DNA from: Bdellovibrionales bacterium
GTDB lineage: Bacteria > Bdellovibrionota > Bdellovibrionia > Bdellovibrionales > UBA1609
DNA length: 11,303 nt
NCBI GenBank assembly: GCA_027451425.1
Contig: DAIDJH010000027.1
Location: 1-11,303 of the forward strand
Direction of reading: 5' to 3'
Shown: positions 1-6,912 of the stretch, one piece after another
Layout of the letters: each line of letters opens with the position of its first letter
How positions within the stretch are numbered: the first letter of the stretch is position 1
The notes under the pieces: generated by a model
The model's database searches: none
What the model was told of the DNA's origin: nothing
Seen by the model: the letters and a program-made list of their open reading frames with translations, nothing else
Position numbers and translations under genes: made by a program

Positions 1-543
1 ATCATCGCCGGACTTTTGATTTTTCCCCTTGTGTTCATGGGGGCAAGCGGCATTCGTCACGTTCACGGCCCTGGATTACTATTTGCGACCGTACCGCAAT
101 TTTTGTTGAATATCGACGGCGGTTTAATTTTTGGTATTTTCTTTTTTCTTTGCCTATACCTTGCGGCGCTTGGCGCGAGCATTGCAATTCTTGAAACTGT
201 CGTCGCCAATATTTGTGAAAACACGCGCTTGAATCGTGGCAAAGCGAGCTTTTTTGCCGTTGCGGCGGGAGTTGTGGCTGTCTTACTGCCCGCCATGTCA
301 TCGTCGGCGCTTGAGATCATCGACTTAACTGTGGTTAACGGGATTCTCCCGATCGTCGCGTTGCTTCTGTGTTTTGTCGTGAATCGCGAGGTGAGTGAAA
401 ATGCTAAGCGCGACGAATTTCTTGCTATGGCACGCGCAGATACGTCGATTCTATACTCCCATTGGAGATTCGTGATGAAATGGGTGGTGCCACCCATCAT
501 GATTGTGGCGTTGGGGCTGCAAGCGTACGCGTTTTTTCATTAA
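1..543 (+). CDS. NSS-family (neurotransmitter:sodium symporter) transporter, C-terminal part
   Basis: The reading frame is open from the first base and ends at TAA 541-543, giving the last 180 residues of an inner-membrane transporter; the N-terminal half lies outside the window. The family is recognised by order and wording: an IIAGLLIFP segment like the start of TM7, the loop GPGLLFATVPQ, a long TM8 (FFFLCLYLAALGASIAILE), then RGKASFF leading into TM9, a TM10 starting near LEIIDLTVVNG, and a last helix after HWRFVMKW. Two helices after TM9 suggest an 11-TM protein like MhsT/Tyt1 rather than 12-TM LeuT. Such proteins usually import amino acids with Na+; the substrate cannot be read here. Oddly, the TM8 positions matching LeuT Thr354 and Ser355 are Gly and Ala (codons 172-177). 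The first in-frame candidate start (TTG at 16) is internal to TM7, so it is not a real start. Confidence 0.85.
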   Translation: MIAGLLIFPLVFMGASGIRHVHGPGLLFATVPQFLLNIDGGLIFGIFFFLCLYLAALGASIAILETVVANICENTRLNRGKASFFAVAAGVVAVLLPAMSSSALEIIDLTVVNGILPIVALLLCFVVNREVSENAKRDEFLAMARADTSILYSHWRFVMKWVVPPIMIVALGLQAYAFFH

Positions 544-1382
544 AAATTGACGCCGATTACGCCAAGATAAGTGATGATGGCGCCGTTGGGGTAAATGCCA
601 GTACTGATCGTGCCATTATTTAAAGTAATTTGGGTATACTGATCGGGAAAGTTCACGATTTGGTACAAGCCTTGGCCCCCGATGAACATTTGCCGGCGCA
701 TAATCGGTATTTCAAATCCTGCCCCGATATCGAATGCGACCGCATTTTGACGGGTGAATTCCGATTCGCCATCGACCGTAGAATCGCGCGTGATGGGTGA
801 AAACCCGGTGATGATATATGGGTTGAAATTGGCAAGACCTTTCTTCACGTCGTCCATATTGAAATAATATTTCAAATCAAGACCGATTTCGTTGAATGTC
901 ACGTTCCCCGTAGCGGAGCCGCCGCCACCGTTGACTGTGATCGCGTGTGAACTTGATATGTACGAAAATTGTAAAGCAAAATGCAAATCGAAAAAGTAAG
1001 AGAAATAGCCGCCATAGGTGATGCTATCGCTGTATAATTTATGAAAGCCACCCGTGAACGTTTGGCCGCCCACCAACAATGCCGCAGACATCAAGCGACC
1101 GTTTTCGAAGAAATTGATATCGGCTTCTTCATCGCCGCTTGTATCGTATTCGTTGTAGTCGATGAAAGGGTCGTAGGCGTCGTTGTCTCCGGTGTCTGAA
1201 GCGCTATCGTCACCTTGGCCGGCGTTTTGATCGGTGCTCTGAGCGGCTGGATTATTTAACGTGGCGTTTTGTTGATCGTCTCCGGTGTCGTCAGCAAGGG
1301 CGCGTCTCGAAATGAGACTCAGCGCGCCGCTTAAGAACATCAGTGAGGCGAGAAGATAAATACGGAATGAACACTGTTTCAA
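540..1382 (-). CDS. Secreted, probable outer-membrane beta-barrel protein with acidic N-terminal linker
   Basis: Predicted 280 residues. Residues 1-30 look like a Sec signal peptide: basic K2 and R7, hydrophobic core about 8-24, cleavage likely after ALA (30). Residues 31-88 are low complexity, rich in Asp, Asn, Gln, Gly, Ser, with about 18 acidic and no basic residues. From about 95 on, the pattern is alternating aromatic/hydrophobic strands with Gly and Asn turns (GGYFSYFF, FALQFSYISSS, GLDLKYYF, AFDIGAGFEIPI), ending in VIGVNF; a C-terminal Phe is typical of barrels inserted by BamA. About eight strands seem likely. The phrase EEADINFFENGR resembles, from memory, outer-membrane barrel proteins of Bdellovibrio and myxobacteria; this was not searched. 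Start is TTG at 1382, the only start codon between an in-frame upstream TAG (1412-1410) and the signal peptide, preceded by GGGGGG; ATG at residue 15 would remove the n-region. Function unknown. Confidence 0.75.
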   Translation of the reverse strand: MKQCSFRIYLLASLMFLSGALSLISRRALADDTGDDQQNATLNNPAAQSTDQNAGQGDDSASDTGDNDAYDPFIDYNEYDTSGDEEADINFFENGRLMSAALLVGGQTFTGGFHKLYSDSITYGGYFSYFFDLHFALQFSYISSSHAITVNGGGGSATGNVTFNEIGLDLKYYFNMDDVKKGLANFNPYIITGFSPITRDSTVDGESEFTRQNAVAFDIGAGFEIPIMRRQMFIGGQGLYQIVNFPDQYTQITLNNGTISTGIYPNGAIITYLGVIGVNF

Positions 1383-1385
1383 AAT

Positions 1386-1391
1386 CCCCCC
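1386..1391 (-). promoter_or_regulatory. Putative ribosome binding site of the outer-membrane protein gene
   Basis: On the minus strand a run of six G lies three bases before the TTG start at 1382. The spacing is short, but no other Shine-Dalgarno-like string is near, and together with the signal-peptide n-region it supports the TTG start over the internal ATG. Confidence 0.4.
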
Positions 1392-1406
1392 AAGCTTGTA
1401 TCTAAC

Positions 1407-1412
1407 ATTCTA
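1407..1412 (-). promoter_or_regulatory. Possible -10 element for the outer-membrane protein gene
   Basis: The minus strand reads TAGAAT at 1412-1407, five of six matches to TATAAT, about 24 bases before the TTG start. I see no good -35 hexamer at 16-19 bases upstream, so this is a weak, single-element call. It would give a leader of under 20 bases. Confidence 0.25.
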
Positions 1413-1585
1413 ATACAAAAATGACGCCAATAGAGAACCGTTTATTCGGCAATTCAGTGCATTTGGAGCTCATCATTTCCTTACATTTATGAGAAGAAAC
1501 GCCCAATATTTAGTCAATTGTTGAAACAGTTGCCGTTTGCCAACCAGACCCTAGTCAAGTAAGTTTGGATGTGCCCTGCCTATGC

Positions 1586-1593
1586 AAAGGTGA
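1586..1593 (+). promoter_or_regulatory. Ribosome binding site deciding the purM start
   Basis: AAAGGTGA sits five bases before ATG 1599. The alternative in-frame ATG at 1569 has no comparable site. The protein from 1599 begins MPITYQKAGVD, which matches the normal PurM N-terminus. Confidence 0.7.
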
Positions 1594-1598
1594 GACGC

Positions 1599-2627
1599 AT
1601 GCCCATAACATATCAAAAAGCCGGAGTGGATGTCGCGGCTGGCGACCGTCTGGTGGAGTGGCTCCAAGAGAGTAAGACAGGTAGCGCTGCTCACGCGAAC
1701 TCCGTGGTGTCGGGCATTGGCGGATTTGCCGCTTTGTTTCGCGCGCAGTTTAAGCATATGAAATCGCCAGTACTCGTCAGCTCGACTGATGGAGTGGGGA
1801 CAAAGGTAAAGCTTGCGGCGGATCTCAAGTGCTACGATGGCATCGGCCAGGATCTCGTCGCCATGTGCGTGAATGATCTCGCGTGCGTGGGTGCCGAACC
1901 GCTTTTTTTTCTCGACTACTACGCTTGTGGCAAACTTGATTTGAAACCGGCAAAACGTTTTCTTGCTGGAGTGCGTGCGGCCTGTGATCGCGTGGGCTGT
2001 GTGCTGATCGGCGGCGAAACGGCCGAAATGCCCGGCGTTTACAAAAAATCGGATTTTGACTGCGCGGGTTTTGTTGTGGGCGTGGTTGACGAAGCGGACA
2101 TCTTGGGTGCGCACCGAGTGCGAGCCGGAGATCGCTTAATCGGCATCGCCAGCTCAGGGTTTCACAGCAACGGATATTCGCTGTTACGAAAACTCTTCGC
2201 GCGCGATCTCAAGAAGTGGGCGAAGGTCCTACTGCGACCGACCCATTTGTATTCTCCGCTCATCGCCGACATCAAGTCGCGGCCGAATTTATATGCGAGT
2301 TTGCACGCTGTTGCGCATGTCACGGGCGGCGGATTCGACAATTTGCTTCGCGTTTTACCGGTGGGAGTGGCGTTGGAGTTGAACCCGTGGCCGGTTCCTG
2401 CAGAGTTTTTGGAAGCGAAAAAACGTTCTAAGATGAAATGGCCCGAGTTTTTACGCGTTCTCAATTGTGGCATCGGACTCGTACTGATCGTGAACGGGAC
2501 AGATTTCGATCGCCTGCGCGCGCGCGTTGAAGCAAACGGATTGCGAGCGTTTGATCTCGGTGCCGTAGTGCCGGGGGCAAGGCGTGAGTGGCATCTGAGC
2601 TCCAGGCTGGGTGAGGTTGTGAAATGA
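1599..2627 (+). CDS. purM: Phosphoribosylformylglycinamidine cyclo-ligase (AIR synthetase)
   Basis: Cytoplasmic enzyme that closes FGAM to AIR using ATP, the fifth step of de novo purine synthesis. The 342 residues fit the usual length (about 345). Visible signatures in order: ITYQKAGVDVAAGD at the N-terminus, the nucleotide/metal segment STDGVGTKV (62-70), GQDLVAMCVNDL (83-94), GGETAEMPG (138-146), FHSNGYSLL (188-196), VTGGGFDN (241-248) and LNCGIGL (288-294). ATG 1599 is preferred to ATG 1569 because of its AAAGGTGA site and because the family begins there; the longer version would add ten residues. It is the first gene of the operon, and its TGA overlaps the ATG of the next gene by four bases (ATGA). 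In Bacillus-type operons purM follows purF, so its leading position here is a rearrangement. Confidence 0.95.
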   Translation: MPITYQKAGVDVAAGDRLVEWLQESKTGSAAHANSVVSGIGGFAALFRAQFKHMKSPVLVSSTDGVGTKVKLAADLKCYDGIGQDLVAMCVNDLACVGAEPLFFLDYYACGKLDLKPAKRFLAGVRAACDRVGCVLIGGETAEMPGVYKKSDFDCAGFVVGVVDEADILGAHRVRAGDRLIGIASSGFHSNGYSLLRKLFARDLKKWAKVLLRPTHLYSPLIADIKSRPNLYASLHAVAHVTGGGFDNLLRVLPVGVALELNPWPVPAEFLEAKKRSKMKWPEFLRVLNCGIGLVLIVNGTDFDRLRARVEANGLRAFDLGAVVPGARREWHLSSRLGEVVK

Positions 2628-3913
2628 GTGCGAATGACATTGTGATCGTTTCGACGTTTGGCCGAGGCCATTGGGTCGCGGCCGAACTCGTGGGGCACGG
2701 CGTATCCGTTTCACTCGTGGATGTTTCGGATCAACTTGGCCATTGGTCACCTGAAGATATTGAAGGACCGTTTGGATATTTTCATGCAGCCAACTTTACA
2801 CTTTCGCAAAAAGCAAGGCTTGACGAAGAAGATTATGCGGAGCTTGTCGACGATGGATTTGTGCTGTGGTTAAAAAGTGGCCCAATTGACATGCGTGGCC
2901 CACATTCTACCTATTTGCTGAAAAAAGCGGGAATTCCAACTGAGCAAGTCGATTACATCAGCGGTTACGACGGAATGACGAAACGGCGTGGGGAGCTTTT
3001 AAAAAAATGGCGCTCGGAACCTTTTGAGCGCACATGGTTCGTCAACTTGGCCCACTCTTTAGGTAGCCATCACTCGAGCCGAAACTGGGATGCGTTGAAA
3101 TTTGGTCGGCCGTTGCCGCTCACATCGCCATACGCCGTTCGTCGCGTGAGCCGCCGTGGCTTTGAAAAATCTCTGCAATGGGTTGAAGCGCTCGGTGTAA
3201 AAGTCCAAGCCAAAGCAAAAATTCGTTCGATTGAAATCGAGGGGCGCAACATGGTGGCGCTTCGATTCGAAGATGGGATTGTTCGCGGTGAACAATTCGT
3301 TTGGTGCCTCACGAGCAGCGAAACTAAAAAATTGAAAGCTGAAATTTTTCGTGAATTATTCCCGCACGGGGAATTGCAGTCGGATTGGTTCTGGGCGCGA
3401 TACCGCGTGGGTTTATCGAGTTCAATGATTACTCAATCGCTCCCCCTGAAATTTTTAGTATTAGATGAAATTGGGTTACCTTGGACTCATGCCAATCTGA
3501 TTTGGCTCCAACGCACAACAGCTCCTGAAGTTTTTGATGGTTGGGTTCGGATACCGGCGGTTCATCGCTTTCAAAAAGCTTACCTTGAGGCCATGGGTCG
3601 TGAAATTGTCAATGTGTTATCGGCGCGGTTGCCTGATGTTGACGTTCGCATCGCCGAACATCCGCAAGAGTTTGTTTACGAACCGAATGAGCTCGGGCCA
3701 GCACTTTATCAGATTTACGACCCCCAAATGCTAGAAAAATTCCATCGCCGTCGTCTGCGTAACTTGCTGTTCGACGGGCCGGAAACGTGGAGCGCGCTGG
3801 ATTGGTCAGCGCGGATGGAATCGCAAAAGCAAATCGTCGAAAGTATCAGAGCTTGGCAGAATGAGCGCCAAGCGGCTTTGGCTAAGCAACGCGCGAGAGG
3901 AACGACACCATGA
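2624..3913 (+). CDS. Flavoprotein-like (amine oxidase/desaturase-fold) protein with degraded cofactor motifs, inside the pur operon
   Basis: I do not recognise the gene. The 429-residue protein has the architecture of FAD-dependent amine oxidases/phytoene desaturases: an N-terminal beta-alpha-beta unit (IVIVSTFGRGHWVAAELVGH, then SLVDVSD, 7-36); a middle segment (about 170-235) reading like the family's 'residue G.V....I..I....G....V.F.DG......VW' strand pattern; and a C-terminal NLLFDGPETWSALDW...ESQKQIVESI (380-408), at the place of the usual GD motif and final FAD helix. The canonical GxGxxG is S-T-F-G-R-G (10-15), two glycines lost, and the C-terminal GD is GP (385-386). It may bind a cofactor unusually or be a non-enzymatic relative. 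No signal peptide or membrane helix, so probably cytoplasmic. Its start overlaps purM and its stop overlaps purB by ATGA, with TGAGG (2612-2616) as ribosome site, so it is co-expressed with the purine enzymes. The fold assignment is inference. Confidence 0.8.
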   Translation: MSANDIVIVSTFGRGHWVAAELVGHGVSVSLVDVSDQLGHWSPEDIEGPFGYFHAANFTLSQKARLDEEDYAELVDDGFVLWLKSGPIDMRGPHSTYLLKKAGIPTEQVDYISGYDGMTKRRGELLKKWRSEPFERTWFVNLAHSLGSHHSSRNWDALKFGRPLPLTSPYAVRRVSRRGFEKSLQWVEALGVKVQAKAKIRSIEIEGRNMVALRFEDGIVRGEQFVWCLTSSETKKLKAEIFRELFPHGELQSDWFWARYRVGLSSSMITQSLPLKFLVLDEIGLPWTHANLIWLQRTTAPEVFDGWVRIPAVHRFQKAYLEAMGREIVNVLSARLPDVDVRIAEHPQEFVYEPNELGPALYQIYDPQMLEKFHRRRLRNLLFDGPETWSALDWSARMESQKQIVESIRAWQNERQAALAKQRARGTTP

Positions 3914-5268
3914 TCGAACGTTACTCCCGAAAAAACATGACGCGAATTTGGTCGCTTGAAAATAAATTTCGCCACATGCTCGAAGTTGAAAAAGCGGTGG
4001 CGCGATCCGAGGCCAAGCATGGGATTATCCCGCGAAAGGCGGCGCGCGATATCGAGGCTAAAGGGCGATTTCGCATTGAACGAATCGATGAAATTGAAAG
4101 CGTAACGAAACACGACGTGATTGCGTTCGTTCAATCCGTTGCGGAAAGTGTCGGCGAACCAAGCGGCGCCTACGTGCACTTTGGCTTAACTTCAAGCGAT
4201 GTTCTCGATACGGCATTGAGTTTGACGCTTCGAGAGGCCGGCGATGAGCTTTTAAAAAATATTGACCGACTTGCTGAAGCCATCGCGCGCTTATGCAAAA
4301 AACACGTCACGACTTTGATGGCCGGTCGCACGCACGGTATGCACGCCGAAGCGACAAGCTTTGGCGTTAAACTGGCCGGGTTTCTCGCTGAACTCCAACG
4401 CCATCGCGAACGCCTTGAGCGCGCGCTGGCGCAGGCGGCGATCGGTAAATTGAGCGGGGCGGTTGGGACTTATACGACGCTCCCGCCTGAAATTGAAGCT
4501 GACGTGTGTCGGGCCTTGCGACTCACTCCTGAAACCATAGCGACACAGGTCGTACCGCGCGATCGCATTGCCGAAGTGATGACTGCGCTTTCACTTCTCG
4601 CCGGCTTTTGGGAGCGGTTGGCGGTCGAGCTTCGACATTTACAGCGAACCGAAATTGGTGAAGCCATTGAAAATTTTACGCCGGGGCAAAAAGGTTCAAG
4701 CGCAATGCCGCACAAGAAGAATCCGATCAGTGCCGAGAATATTTCGGGGCTTGCGCGCCTTATTCGCGGATATTTGGTCGCCAGCCTTGAAAACATGGCG
4801 CTGTGGCACGAGCGTGACATCAGTCATTCGAGCGTGGAGCGAGTCGTTCTGCCGGATGCATTTATCGTCTGCGATTATGCGCTCGCCCGGCTCGCTGAGT
4901 TGTTAAGCGGTCTATACATCGACAAAGATCGTATGCGCTCCAATATGGAGCTTTCGCAAGGACAGCTCTTCAGTTCTCAAATTCTGCTCCTTATGGTAAA
5001 AAAGGGTCTCACGCGCGACGAAGCCTATAAAATTGTGCAGGAGACGAGCCACTCCCTCAAAAGCGGAAAAAGTTTTGTGGACGCTCTGGCCGAGCGAGTG
5101 AAGAAGGACGCCAAGTTAAAGCATCGTATCGCGGCGTCCGATTTGCGCGCTGTCGTGAAGGAATCCAATTTTAAGGTGCGATTTCAAAACCTGGTGAATC
5201 GTGCGCTCAGAAGTGCGGCGAATAAAAATGCGTTGAAGAAAAAAGCGACGACGCGAAAGAGAAAATAA
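3910..5268 (+). CDS. purB: Adenylosuccinate lyase
   Basis: Acts twice in purine synthesis: it removes fumarate from SAICAR to give AICAR and from adenylosuccinate to give AMP. Seen in order: KHDV (67-70), the TSSDVLDTA segment (94-102), GRTHGMHAE (139-147) carrying the active-site His, the fumarase/aspartase superfamily signature GSSAMPHKKNP (262-272) with the catalytic serine loop, and WHERDISHSSVER after it. It is the shorter Bacillus-type enzyme (usually about 430 residues); at 452 it is slightly long because of a lysine/arginine tail (about 439-452, KNALKKKATTRKRK). Start ATG 3910 overlaps the upstream stop by four bases, with GAGAGGAA (3895-3902) seven bases before it. All catalytic segments are intact, so it should be active. 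purC begins one base after its stop. Confidence 0.95.
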   Translation: MIERYSRKNMTRIWSLENKFRHMLEVEKAVARSEAKHGIIPRKAARDIEAKGRFRIERIDEIESVTKHDVIAFVQSVAESVGEPSGAYVHFGLTSSDVLDTALSLTLREAGDELLKNIDRLAEAIARLCKKHVTTLMAGRTHGMHAEATSFGVKLAGFLAELQRHRERLERALAQAAIGKLSGAVGTYTTLPPEIEADVCRALRLTPETIATQVVPRDRIAEVMTALSLLAGFWERLAVELRHLQRTEIGEAIENFTPGQKGSSAMPHKKNPISAENISGLARLIRGYLVASLENMALWHERDISHSSVERVVLPDAFIVCDYALARLAELLSGLYIDKDRMRSNMELSQGQLFSSQILLLMVKKGLTRDEAYKIVQETSHSLKSGKSFVDALAERVKKDAKLKHRIAASDLRAVVKESNFKVRFQNLVNRALRSAANKNALKKKATTRKRK

Positions 5269-5269
5269 A

Positions 5270-6013
5270 ATGAACTCCGGTAAATATTTGCAGGGCGATC
5301 TTCTTTACGAAGGCAAAGCAAAAAAAGTTTATTCTGTGAAGAACGATAAGAAACATCTTTGGCTTCATTTTAAAGATGACCTTACGGCCTTCAATGCGCA
5401 AAAGCGCGGCTCTTTCGAGAAAAAAGGCGCGATCAATCGTGACATAGCGTCGATGATTTTTCGACATCTTGAAAAAGCCGAGATCAACAGTCATTTTGTC
5501 GAGAATGTCGGCGAACGCGATATGATTTGCGACAAGCTTGAGATGATTGCTCTCGAGGTTGTCGTTCGTAATTTTGTGGCGGGGAGTTTTGCAAAAAAAT
5601 TCAATCTGCCCGAGGGTGGACGCATATCCGGCGGCATTGTTGAATTTTATTTTAAGAACGATGCGCTTCAAGATCCATTCGTGAGCGACGATCAGGCCTT
5701 GTATTTGAAAACCGCGCGTGACCAGCGCGAACTCGAAACGCTCAAACGGCTCGCGCTTCACGTGAATCGCGAGTTGATCGATTTTTTTCTCGCTCTTCGC
5801 GTCGATCTGATTGATTTTAAGGTCGAGTTTGGCCGCAATCATGATGGCGACGTTGTTTTGGCCGATGAAATCACTCCCGACTCTTGCCGCTTGTGGGATC
5901 GTAACTCGCACGAGAAGCTGGATAAAGATCGGTTCCGTCGCGATCTCGGTGGAGTCGGCGAGGCGTACAAAGAAATTCTCAAACGTATGCGCGAAGTGCA
6001 TGGAGGCATGTGA
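5270..6013 (+). CDS. purC: Phosphoribosylaminoimidazole-succinocarboxamide synthase (SAICAR synthetase)
   Basis: Cytoplasmic enzyme that joins CAIR and aspartate with ATP to make SAICAR, the substrate of PurB encoded just upstream. The 247 residues are a normal bacterial length. Family segments: LLYEGKAKKVY (11-21) forming the ATP phosphate loop region, FKDDLTAFNAQKRG (34-47), EVVVRNFVAGS (96-106), FKNDALQDP (128-136), DFKVEFGR (182-189) and DEITPDSCRLWD (199-210). None of the signature residues I know is missing. The start follows the purB stop after one base, and only a weak purine-rich stretch (AAGAGAA, 5257-5263) precedes it, so translation probably depends on ribosomes coming from purB. 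Its last codons contain the GGAGG that serves purS. Confidence 0.96.
   Translation: MNSGKYLQGDLLYEGKAKKVYSVKNDKKHLWLHFKDDLTAFNAQKRGSFEKKGAINRDIASMIFRHLEKAEINSHFVENVGERDMICDKLEMIALEVVVRNFVAGSFAKKFNLPEGGRISGGIVEFYFKNDALQDPFVSDDQALYLKTARDQRELETLKRLALHVNRELIDFFLALRVDLIDFKVEFGRNHDGDVVLADEITPDSCRLWDRNSHEKLDKDRFRRDLGGVGEAYKEILKRMREVHGGM
6002..6006 (+). promoter_or_regulatory. Ribosome binding site deciding the purS start
   Basis: A perfect GGAGG inside the last codons of purC lies six bases before ATG 6013 but only three before the alternative GTG 6010. The spacing favours ATG 6013, which overlaps the purC stop by one base (TGATG). Confidence 0.75.
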
Positions 6014-6252
6014 TGAAGGTCGGAGTCAAAATTTTACCGAAAAATGAAGTGCTCGATTCGCAGGGACGCGCCGTTGAAAATACACTTCAACACCACGGGC
6101 ATAAATTGAGCGGCTGCCGCATGGGGCGATACGTTGTGCTTGATCTTAACGAGACAGAAAAATCCCGCGCACTGGCCCGCGCCACTGAAATCTGCGAATT
6201 CGTATTGTACAATCCTCTTAGCGAGACCTACGAGTTAGAGGTTTTGCCATGA
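6013..6252 (+). CDS. purS: FGAM synthase subunit PurS
   Basis: Small structural subunit (79 residues; family about 80-85) of the three-part FGAR amidotransferase. It bridges the glutaminase PurQ and synthetase PurL and helps ammonia transfer. Recognisable features: a short first strand (MKVGVKILP), EVLDSQGRAVENTL matching the family's 'VLDPQGxAVxxAL', the CRMGRYVVLDL strand, and an ending C..VLYNPLSETYELEV close to the family's 'LLANPxxExYExE'. It lacks enzymatic residues, as expected. Presence of PurS indicates the Bacillus/Thermotoga-type complex rather than the single large PurL of enterobacteria. Its stop overlaps the purQ start by four bases, in keeping with stoichiometric production. 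Confidence 0.93.
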   Translation: MKVGVKILPKNEVLDSQGRAVENTLQHHGHKLSGCRMGRYVVLDLNETEKSRALARATEICEFVLYNPLSETYELEVLP

Positions 6253-6896
6253 AACCTGTTGGTGTCGTTCGATTTCTCGGCACCAATTGCGATCAAGACG
6301 TATTTGATGCGGTCGCGGCTGTTGGTTTGAAACCGAAATGGCTTTGGTATCAAGATCAGTTTGATAGGCGCGATTTGGCCGCGGTCATTTTGCCCGGTGG
6401 TTTTAGTTACGGTGATTATTTGCGATCCGGCGCCCTTGCGGCACGTGCCCCCGTTATGAAAAGTATTTTGGACGCCGCGAATCATGGCACGCCTGTGCTT
6501 GGCATTTGTAACGGGTTTCAGATTTTGTGCGAAGCTCATCTGCTCCCCGGAGTGCTTCTCAAAAACGACAGTTTACGGTTTCGGGACGGCTGGGTGAAAT
6601 TACGGCGCGTTGGTGAAGCTTCGGCGTTTTGCAATGTGAAAGAATCGGTTCATCTGCCGATCGCGCATGGAGATGGCCGTTATTATGTCGAAGAAGATCA
6701 GGTGAAGCAGTTATTCGATGATGGCCGTGTTTGGTGGCGCTATGAGCAAAATCCAAACGGTTCTCTTGATAGTATTGCGGGAGTTTTAAACGATAAAAAA
6801 AATATCGCGGGGCTCATGCCGCATCCCGAGCGCGCGATGTTTTCTTACATGGGCGGGACGGACGGCCGCGATTTTTTCACGTCGCTCGCATTGTGA
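6249..6896 (+). CDS. purQ: FGAM synthase subunit PurQ (class I glutamine amidotransferase)
   Basis: Hydrolyses glutamine and passes ammonia to PurL within the PurSQL complex. The 215 residues are close to the family's usual 220-230. Seen: GTNCDQD near the N-terminus (11-17), the oxyanion segment [15 protein letters not shown] (49-62), nucleophile elbow GICNGFQ with Cys87, [10 protein letters not shown] (136-145), and the His-Glu part of the triad in LMPHPERA (H192, E194). All catalytic residues are present. Start ATG 6249 overlaps the purS stop (ATGA), with AGAGG at 6237-6241 seven bases before. It is followed by a 16-base gap to purL, the widest gap between coding regions in the operon. Confidence 0.96.
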   Translation: MKPVGVVRFLGTNCDQDVFDAVAAVGLKPKWLWYQDQFDRRDLAAVILPGGFSYGDYLRSGALAARAPVMKSILDAANHGTPVLGICNGFQILCEAHLLPGVLLKNDSLRFRDGWVKLRRVGEASAFCNVKESVHLPIAHGDGRYYVEEDQVKQLFDDGRVWWRYEQNPNGSLDSIAGVLNDKKNIAGLMPHPERAMFSYMGGTDGRDFFTSLAL

Positions 6897-6902
6897 TCGT
6901 TC

Positions 6903-6909
6903 AAGGTGA
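6903..6909 (+). promoter_or_regulatory. Ribosome binding site of purL
   Basis: AAGGTGA lies in the 16-base gap between purQ and purL, three bases before ATG 6913. This is one of the few junctions in the operon where the start does not overlap the upstream gene. Confidence 0.6.
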
Positions 6910-6912
6910 AAT

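Larger units (their letters stand above)
1383..1598. other. Divergent intergenic region between the outer-membrane protein gene and the purine operon
   Basis: About 216 bases separating two divergent genes; it must contain both promoters. I found no convincing sigma-70 pair for the purine operon, no strong hairpin plus T-run, and nothing resembling a purine or PRPP riboswitch core. Weak items are a CCG(N6)CGG inverted repeat at 1438-1449 and a possible -10 for the minus-strand gene. The call rests on the gene arrangement, not on recognised sites. Confidence 0.6.

Noticed and set aside
1441..1453. Minus-strand string resembling the Bacillus PurR box (ATTGCCGAATAAA), next to a CCG(N6)CGG inverted repeat at 1438-1449.
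   Set aside because: Only about 10 of 13 positions fit the consensus as I remember it, there is a single copy, and Bacillus PurR is not expected outside Firmicutes. Close to chance for AT-rich intergenic DNA.
1489..1524. Eleven-codon ORF (MRRNAQYLVNC) upstream of purM, considered as a leader peptide.
   Set aside because: No Shine-Dalgarno site, no run of regulatory codons, and no attenuator-like hairpin after it.
1373..1530. Ten-base inverted match TTGAAACAGT: minus strand at the start of the barrel gene (1382-1373) and plus strand at 1521-1530.
   Set aside because: Single ten-base match, one copy inside a coding start, no extension; plausible by chance.
1569..1598. Longer purM start at ATG 1569.
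   Set aside because: No ribosome site, and the added ten residues do not belong to the family N-terminus.
5207..6001. Long open frame on the minus strand covering purC (264 codons), and similar ones opposite purM and purF.
   Set aside because: They lie fully antisense to strongly conserved enzymes, show no recognisable domains, and are explained by codon bias of the real genes.
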